Source: Bacteroidota bacterium
Lineage (GTDB): Bacteria > Bacteroidota > Bacteroidia > Cytophagales > Cytophagaceae
Direction: 5' to 3'
Assembly: GCA_023392125.1 (NCBI GenBank)
Contig: JAEVZS010000026.1
Location: forward strand, 1 to 64,000
DNA length: 64,000 bases
Positions 61,828-64,000 of the stretch are shown here, one piece after another. A program made the translations under genes and the position numbers. The notes beneath the pieces were generated by a model. It did no database searches, had not been told where the DNA came from, and saw nothing but the letters and a program-made list of their open reading frames with translations. How positions within the stretch are numbered: the stretch's first letter is position 1; each line of letters begins with the position of its first letter.

Positions 61828-64000
61828 TTTCCTGGTTCTTTAAGTAATTTAATCTTGCTTATGGTTGGCTTAACCGGTTTTTTCAGCACTGGCAGCTTAC
61901 CCCAGATTTCTTCAAGGTCTTCCGCAGCTACCTTATTCAGAATCAGAATCGGTTTTCTCCCGCATGCTTTTTCATACAATTTGAGCAGATGCCGGTCAGA
62001 ATCGCCCCAGGTTCTTCCTGCGTTGGCCACCAGCAATGGTATAGTAACCAGCGACATAAGCTTGACAGGCAAAATACCCTCGCTCAAAGAAGGTATAACC
62101 ATTATTACATATTTGAACTCTGCAAGATCTCTGCCCGCAAACGCTGCAAAATCACCAACATCTAGTATTTCCGGCGAAATAGAATAATCCTTGGTAGTCA
62201 ATGAACCTGCCTCAGGACGAGAAAGCTTCAGAATATTTTCCACCTCCGTTTTATCGCCTGATGGATGAAGAAGCAATACTTTGCCGTTAATAGATGCCAG
62301 ACGACAGGCAAGCTTAACAGCTGAGCGTATTTTTCCTTCTCCCGGCCTGGTTCCCGTGACAGAAATTTTCACTGGCAGCTCCGTATCTTTTGCAGCCAGA
62401 ATCACCGTTCCCGCACATTGATCCGCCAGGGTATTTTCCATAAGCTGATAATCAAGGCGCGACTTTTTATAAGGCATTAAGGGCATTACCCCGGCAAGCT
62501 CCAACCCTGTAATTTTTTCTGCACCGGAAGGAGAACGTAATTTGGTTGTAAGAAAATAAAGCGCCAACACCCCTGTAACTGTCAGGACAAAACCCGCAAA
62601 AACGGCCCCTGCAATCATCATCATCCGCTTGTCCGGATCAGCATATACAGGATATTTCGGATTGTCAACAAGCCTCAGATTGTTGGTAAGCATCAGGTTT
62701 TTCTGTTTCTGCAGATTGGTATTATATGCCTTAAGCGATTCAAGATACTCATTTTCAGCCACCCTGGCTTCCCGTTCCAATGCTGTCAGTATAGCTCCCA
62801 ATGGAGCAAGCTCAGCAATACGGGCTTTGTATACGTCATCCAGCTGCTCCATGACACTAAGCCGTGCAGCTGACTCATCCGCCTTCAGCATATTGGTCAG
62901 ATACTGATTGAGCAAATCTCCGCCTGCTATACCTTCCGCCGTATTATTCAGCTTATAAAGCTCATGAACGTGGCCTTCGATCTCCGCCTTAAGCGTTTTG
63001 GCCCGCTCTTTCAGGTATATGGATCTTCCGGCATTCTGCTTACCAACCTGACTATTGGCTATTTCGTGATTCACAGCAGCCAGTTCCCGGCGCTTACGCA
63101 TAATCATCTGATTATTTTCCATCAGATCAATCTTACCGCCCAGCTTGGCATTCAGAACCTGCAGAGCTGCAGTTGCTGCCGCAAGAGACATCTGCTCCTC
63201 CTCCATAGCTTCCCGGAGATTGTTATGTGCCGTGGAGATGTTACTGCTTTGTTCACTATAGTTAATTATATTATGCTCCATGCCGAAACTCTTCAGAGCT
63301 TCTTCCGCATTCTTCAGTCTCGTCCTGTCTTTTCTAACTTTTTCCTCAAAATAGCCGACTACATTATTGATTTCTCCTTCCTTCAGAATCTTATATTTTC
63401 TGAGAAATACATCTGAAAGAAGCTGTAATGTCATCTGACTCACCGAAGGATCATTGGACCGGAAGGAAATTTCCATCATATCACTGTCATCCTTCCGGAT
63501 TGCCATAAGCCTGGATTTGATACTCGGAATTCCATAGTTTCCGCCTGCTGACAACAGCAAACGCGAGACCACATTGTTGTCCGAGCTTTGCTTGATCTCA
63601 TAAAGCCTCTTTACTGTAGCCTCAACCGAGTCTCTGACTACAATCTTTTTCCGAATATGATTGGGAAACATCTCCTGTAATTGCGCAAAATTTTCTTCCG
63701 AAAGTTTGGCAGGGTCGGGATTTTCCAGCATCAAATGCCCCGCAAGCAATCTGATTGCCACTTCTTCGACTGTCTCACGCGACAACATAGTTGACATCAG
63801 ATTATCAAAGGCATTGTTCACCTGAAAAAAATCAATCCTCGGATTTTCTTCTGAGGTCAGCCTGTAAGTACTGGCCAGGCCTGTATACACCATAAAATCG
63901 GATGTATATGTTCGTTCGGTTTTTGATGTAAAAAAGTACACCAGAAAACCCATTAACAACGGGAACAGAAGTATTAGCAGCCCGTTATTTTTCAGTATCC
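61824..64000 (-). CDS. Wzz/GumC-like exopolysaccharide chain-length and export protein with degenerate C-terminal kinase-like domain (partial)
   Basis: The frame continues past the right edge, so the N-terminus is missing; the visible first part (LLILLFPLLMGFLVYFFTS) is the first transmembrane helix. A periplasmic Wzz domain, a long coiled coil (about 62900-63450) and the second helix (MMMIAGAVFAGFVLTVTGVL, about 62575-62640) follow. The cytoplasmic domain looks like a BY-kinase/ParA fold but has GTRPGEGKIRS for Walker A (Ile in place of Ser/Thr) and YVIMVIP where the acidic Walker B would be, and no Tyr-rich tail. It therefore looks catalytically inactive. It heads the visible part of the polysaccharide operon. 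Confidence 0.85.
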   Translation of the reverse strand, partial: ILKNNGLLILLFPLLMGFLVYFFTSKTERTYTSDFMVYTGLASTYRLTSEENPRIDFFQVNNAFDNLMSTMLSRETVEEVAIRLLAGHLMLENPDPAKLSEENFAQLQEMFPNHIRKKIVVRDSVEATVKRLYEIKQSSDNNVVSRLLLSAGGNYGIPSIKSRLMAIRKDDSDMMEISFRSNDPSVSQMTLQLLSDVFLRKYKILKEGEINNVVGYFEEKVRKDRTRLKNAEEALKSFGMEHNIINYSEQSSNISTAHNNLREAMEEEQMSLAAATAALQVLNAKLGGKIDLMENNQMIMRKRRELAAVNHEIANSQVGKQNAGRSIYLKERAKTLKAEIEGHVHELYKLNNTAEGIAGGDLLNQYLTNMLKADESAARLSVMEQLDDVYKARIAELAPLGAILTALEREARVAENEYLESLKAYNTNLQKQKNLMLTNNLRLVDNPKYPVYADPDKRMMMIAGAVFAGFVLTVTGVLALYFLTTKLRSPSGAEKITGLELAGVMPLMPYKKSRLDYQLMENTLADQCAGTVILAAKDTELPVKISVTGTRPGEGKIRSAVKLACRLASINGKVLLLHPSGDKTEVENILKLSRPEAGSLTTKDYSISPEILDVGDFAAFAGRDLAEFKYVIMVIPSLSEGILPVKLMSLVTIPLLVANAGRTWGDSDRHLLKLYEKACGRKPILILNKVAAEDLEEIWGKLPVLKKPVKPTISKIKLLKEPGK

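Overview
This window is a chromosomal segment of a Bacteroidota bacterium, probably of the Cytophagales or a related order; no genus is claimed. The evidence is direct. There are three large secreted proteins with type A sorting tails of the type IX secretion system (T9SS), and one gliding-motility-associated (type B) protein paired with a PorP/SprF partner. A LytS/LytTR two-component pair, Crp/Fnr regulators of the Bacteroidota type and a YceI protein fit the same picture. Genes are short to long single units on both strands. There are no phage genes, no intact insertion sequence and no CRISPR array.

Layout. 0-8 kb: a degraded subtilisin-like protease gene, then small housekeeping or accessory genes: DUF1801, a MarR regulator with a palindromic operator and its membrane partner, a lipoprotein, Crp/Fnr, DUF4239, YceI, DoxX-like and GrpB. 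A 267-bp repeat element lies at 3957-4223 and has a shorter diverged relative at 23059-23241. 8.5-21.2 kb: a surface-protein island with a 2209-residue adhesin built of 19 Ig-like repeats plus dockerin-like and cohesin-like segments, a 768-residue cadherin/CSPG-type protein, and an 896-residue beta-helix protein. All three end in T9SS type A tails. 21.6-33 kb: Crp/Fnr, an outer-membrane protein, a quinone-reductase-like enzyme, the PorP/SprF plus CHU_C pair, a TPR histidine kinase with its LytTR regulator, and a VWA lipoprotein. 33-38 kb: two GNATs, an MTHFR-like protein, an SRPBCC protein, a MORN/YwqK-like protein and fabF.

38.4-46.5 kb: a nitrogen-acquisition block with an outer-membrane porin, then urtA-urtB-urtC-urtD-urtE (urea ABC importer), with a convergent water-type aquaporin. 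A 16-bp direct repeat precedes urtA and an attenuator-like hairpin separates urtA from urtB. No urease gene lies in the window. 46.9-49.6 kb: a translationally coupled pair of poorly known proteins (MORN-like/coiled coil and DUF2490). 49.8-55.4 kb: an accessory stretch with a cysteine-nucleophile alpha/beta hydrolase, a GyrI-like protein, DUF1801, an MBL-fold hydrolase, a bestrophin gene broken by one in-frame stop, and an AraC regulator. 55.7-57.8 kb: tRNA-Leu(UAA), tRNA-Gly(GCC) and an alpha-glucan phosphorylase homologue in which threonine stands where GT35 enzymes have the PLP lysine. 57.85-64 kb: the downstream end of an exopolysaccharide operon (Wzz/GumC-like protein with a degenerate kinase domain, glycosyltransferase, flippase, O-antigen ligase-like polymerase), with every junction a 4-bp ATGA overlap.

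The points most worth following are the three-domain (A-B-C) higher-order periodicity of the giant adhesin, the repeat family whose terminal arms co-vary, the lysine-less phosphorylase, the pseudo-kinase Wzz protein and the uncharacterised MORN/DUF2490 pair. No wholly new multi-gene system could be demonstrated from sequence alone.
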